From: Paracentrotus lividus
Taxonomy: Eukaryota; Echinodermata; Echinoidea; Camarodonta; Echinidae
Assembly (NCBI GenBank): GCA_940671915.1
Contig: CALNVZ010002974.1
Location: forward strand, 19,712,280 to 19,776,279
Reading direction: 5' to 3'
DNA: 64,000 nucleotides
In this document: positions 61,545 to 64,000 of the stretch, piece after piece
Numbering within the stretch: position 1 is the stretch's first letter
How the letters are laid out: every line of letters begins with the position of its first letter
Program-made: the position numbers and the translations under genes
Notes under the pieces: model-generated
The model's input: the letters and a program-made list of their open reading frames with translations, nothing else
Told to the model about the DNA's origin: nothing
The model's database searches: none

Positions 61545-62640
61545 AAGACGGGAGGGCAACCATACGGTTATGAAACTATGGAGGACGCCGCCGCTTTGAG
61601 AGGTGCGGTGGAGAACACCTCTCGCTAGCGGGCGATGTCTCTCAGGTAAAAGGAGGTGAAGAAATTCGCAGAACGCCAAAAGGCCGCTTTGCAGATATCT
61701 TCCCCCGACCCCTGTAAATAGGGCCCAAGAGGAGCTGATGCTCCTGGTCTGATGGGCCTTGGGAGTAGTTCCTCCTTCAAGGGCCTTCACTCCCGCAGCT
61801 TGATTGCGGAGACTATCCGCCGGGATAACGTATCTCTAGAAACCCTCTTATGGGTTCACGGAAGTAACAAATAACTGTGAAGATTTGCGAAGATTCTCCG
61901 TTCTCTGTGATGTACCATTTGAGGGCCCTAACGGGGCACAGAATTGTCTTCTTCTGATAGATGAGAACCCCGTCAGAGGCCGAATGAAGATCTCGATAGA
62001 GCCGACGAGGCTGTTTGGTTCTTAGCAATGAATGATGTGATAGGAATCAGCCGAACCCCATGTCTCTCCTAACGAATATGACCTGGTGATATTGAGAGAG
62101 CATGTAGTGACTCCTCCTTTGCCCGAGGCGATAGCTAGGAGAAAGCTTGTTAAATGGATAGATTCAACAGGGAAATCGAGTTCAAAGGCTCGAACGTGGG
62201 CTTTGACAAAGCCTCCAAGACTTTGGGAAGATTCCAGGCTGGAGTCAAGGGCTTAGAAAATAGGGCGTTTTAAGAGAAAAGGCCTAAGCAACGCCGAGAG
62301 CTGGGGGGAGGTGAGACCGATCCCCATTAGCAAAACCAGTATGAATGGCCGAAATAGGCCGACGATATCCACGAATCGTCGAAAGAGACCTACCTTATCG
62401 AACAGAGAAATAAGGAAATGGCAATAAGAGGCAAGGAGTCTCTTGGGGGACACCCAAGAGGTTCGCACCAGGCAAAGAAAGCCTCAAGGCGCGAATTGTA
62501 TACAATCCTAGTCGACTTCCGCCTACTTTCAACTAGCAGCTCAGCTGCTCGGTCTGAAAAGCCTTCATCTCCTAGCCCGCTGGCCGATAGAGGCCATGCA
62601 GTGAGATAAAGGTGCGATGGATTCGCATGAAGAACCCCGA
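61545..62640 (-). pseudogene. Tyrosine recombinase (YR) of the DIRS-like element, broken
   Basis: The recombinase is spread over several minus-strand frames. An N-terminal segment near 62460-62600 reads TRIVYNSRLEAFFAWC, typical of the DIRS YR SAM-like core. LCPVRALKWYI is at about 61905-61940. The HxxR-type box KAHQTRSISSSWALF is at about 61710-61760. The segment carrying the likely nucleophile tyrosine (FTSFYLRDI) is near 61635-61665 in a shifted frame. Active enzymes integrate circular element DNA; here stops and frame shifts separate the boxes. The first catalytic arginine was not located with confidence. Confidence 0.7.
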
Positions 62641-62653
62641 CAAGGTTGAGAGA

Positions 62654-62926
62654 CTAAGTTCGGTACGGCCGAAGGGGCAGCGGCTCCCCTACTAACAGGA
62701 GCAACAGATCCTGAAACCAGGCCCGACCAGGCCAGTGGGGAGCAATCAAGACCACTGTTGCCTGATCCTCCCTGATCTTTCTGAGAACCAGAGGGATCAG
62801 CTTGAATGGTGGAAAGGCGTACGCCTTCCACCCCTTCCAATGAAGAGAGAACGCGTCCAGAACGAAAGCCGAAGTCTCCCTGACTCGGGAGCAAAACCGA
62901 GGAAGTCTGTTGTTCAGAGGTTGCAA
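62654..62926 (-). pseudogene. Post-RNase H domain of the DIRS-like polyprotein
   Basis: A 90-codon minus frame carries NNRLPRFCSRVRE, then VLDAFSLHWKGWKAYAFPPF and VVLIAPHWPGRAWFQDLL. These are the conserved words that follow RNase H in DIRS-type polyproteins (general form 'DAfs..W.....yaFPPf.li..vl..i......vlIaP.WP...Wf..ll'). It is in a different frame from the RT ORF, so a frame break lies near 62930-62990. Their function in the family is not well defined. Confidence 0.75.
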
Positions 62927-62956
62927 ACAGATCTATTTCCAGGCCCCGAACCTTGA

Positions 62957-64000
62957 TTATCTAACTCGAAGACATGAGGGGACAACATCCATTCCGATGG
63001 CAGCGAGCGACCTCGGGATAGGAAATCTGCTATCAGATGTGTCCTCCCCCGGAATGTGGGAGGCCACCGGGATGATCTCCTCCCGATTGCACCATTCCCA
63101 AAGGAGGAACGCTACCCTGTTCAACTCCAAAGAGTGTGTCCTCCTTGTTTGTTGATGTAGGCCTTCACAGAGGTGTTGTCCGTGAGAATCAACACCGAAC
63201 GGGCCCACCAACAGGTCGCGAAAACGTTGGAGGACAAACAGAACTGATAAAAGTTCCCAGAACGTTGATGTGAGGCAGCGGCCTCGGAAGGACCCAAGAT
63301 CCGGAAACCATCCGACCTTGACAATGGCCCCCCAACCTTGAAGTGACGCGTCCGTGGTCACTGTAATTGAGGGAAGAGGGTCCTTGAATCTCTTTCCCTG
63401 AAGAAGGAAGGTACGGTTAGTCCAAGGGGAGAGAAGCTTCTTGATCTCCACCGTCAAAGGAATCCAGACCAGAAGGGAGCTGAGGTTCGGCCTGAAAAAT
63501 TTCAGGAGATGCAGCTGGAAGGGTCTCATAAAGAGACGACAATTCGGCAAGATGTCCACCAGACTGGCTAAAAGCCCCAGCCATCTCAACCAAACCTCGG
63601 CTCGAACCCTCCGCCTGCTCAGGAGGAACCCGGCAAGACTGACCAGAGTCTCTACCCTCTCGAGACTCGGCCGAGCCAGCTGATTCTTGATATCCAAATG
63701 GGCACCCAAGTAGATCGGAGTTCGGGAGGGAATGAATTCCGATTTGGACCAGTTGATCATGAATCCCAAGCTCTCGGTTGTTTCCACTAATAGCGAAAGA
63801 TGGTGTGAAAGCAGGACCTCCGAACTGGCGACGAGAAGCCAATCGTCTAAGTAAGCGAAAATCCAAAGGCCCTTGCCTCTGAGGAACGACATCAACGCCG
63901 AGACCACCCGGGTGAATACTCTGGGAGCGGGACGCAGCCCGAAAGGAAGGGCTTTGAAGCGAAAAGTCTCCTTTCCTACAGCAAACCCCAAAAGATCCCT
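62957..64000 (-). pseudogene. DIRS-like reverse transcriptase / RNase H, partial
   Basis: The frame is open to the right edge, so the protein starts outside the window. Counting from 63991, the RT finger/palm motif LPFGLRPAPRVFT is at about residues 15-27, the catalytic FAYLDDWLL at 45-53, and the primer-grip-like YLGAHLD at 94-100. RNase H follows with TTDASLQGWGA (first Asp about 214) and STFWELLSVLFVL (Glu about 246). The next RNase H motif, LTDNTSVKAYINK, is in another frame (near 63145-63205). The ORF returns to frame at HSLELNR and HIPGED, which indicates two opposite-sign frame changes. RT motif A is upstream and not visible. It copies element RNA to DNA when intact. Confidence 0.85.

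Larger units (their letters stand above)
61126..64000 (-). mobile_element. Degraded DIRS-like (tyrosine recombinase) retrotransposon, 3' part
   Basis: Read on the minus strand, the order is reverse transcriptase and RNase H (62957-64000), a post-RNase H domain (62654-62926) and a tyrosine recombinase region (about 61545-62640), followed by repeats. This order, with no integrase or LTR, is that of the DIRS order. Reading-frame breaks interrupt every part, so the copy is probably dead. The gag-like region and the other terminus lie beyond the right edge. GC is far above that of neighbouring DNA. Confidence 0.85.

Overview
This window is eukaryotic nuclear DNA. It is AT-rich, almost free of coding sequence, and consists mostly of introns and intergenic DNA full of small transposons. 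Invertebrate-type features dominate: many short terminal-inverted-repeat elements with TA, TAA/TTA or TTAA target duplications, fold-back elements made of about 18-bp subrepeats, CT and GGT microsatellites, a DIRS-like retrotransposon, and frequent 'aggcctat/ac' words. My best guess is a marine deuterostome invertebrate, most like an echinoderm (sea urchin type). That assignment is inference from texture and element types; no species-diagnostic gene is present.

Gene content. All convincing host exons lie on the minus strand, so the gene reads right to left. One exon encodes a fibronectin type III (FN3) domain (42969-43286). Far downstream come an exon with nearly all of a thrombospondin N-terminal-like / laminin-G-like (TSPN) domain (5234-5787), a 69-bp exon completing that domain (4747-4815) and a probable 60-bp exon (3374-3433). 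The FN3 exon ends in phase 1 and the TSPN exon begins in phase 1, so they could be neighbours across an intron of about 37 kb. FN3 followed by TSPN suggests an extracellular-matrix protein of the collagen type. No Gly-X-Y exon was found inside the window; it would lie beyond the left edge. A 52-bp candidate exon (53013-53064) may lie further upstream.

Repeat layout from left to right: a stress-like copy of a TTA-target element (59-310); a 0.42-kb fold-back element (1378-1796); a tandem duplication that copies a splice donor (3054-3382); a TTAA-target element (9295-9745); a nested pair in which a 2.16-kb TA-target element carrying nine copies of a 14-bp motif (12466-14625) sits inside an older long-TIR element (12307-14965); TTA/TAA-target elements at 16018, 21456, 24987, 26270 and 34367 plus a diverged relative at 20365; a 4 x 200-bp satellite (39083-39880); TA-target elements at 40845 and 53100; a degenerate tandem repeat interrupted by a 145-bp palindromic element (45990-46880); a cluster of three unrelated elements at 50101-52822, one with a minus-strand frame bearing a PIP-box-like motif; CT and GGT microsatellites at 49.2 and 55.5 kb; and a degraded DIRS-like tyrosine-recombinase retrotransposon from about 61.1 kb to the right edge.

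The host exons give the biological context, a large-intron matrix gene, and the transposons account for most of the recognisable structure within those introns. Long stretches between listed items are AT-rich sequence in which I see no gene. No functional tRNA, rRNA or CRISPR array was recognised.
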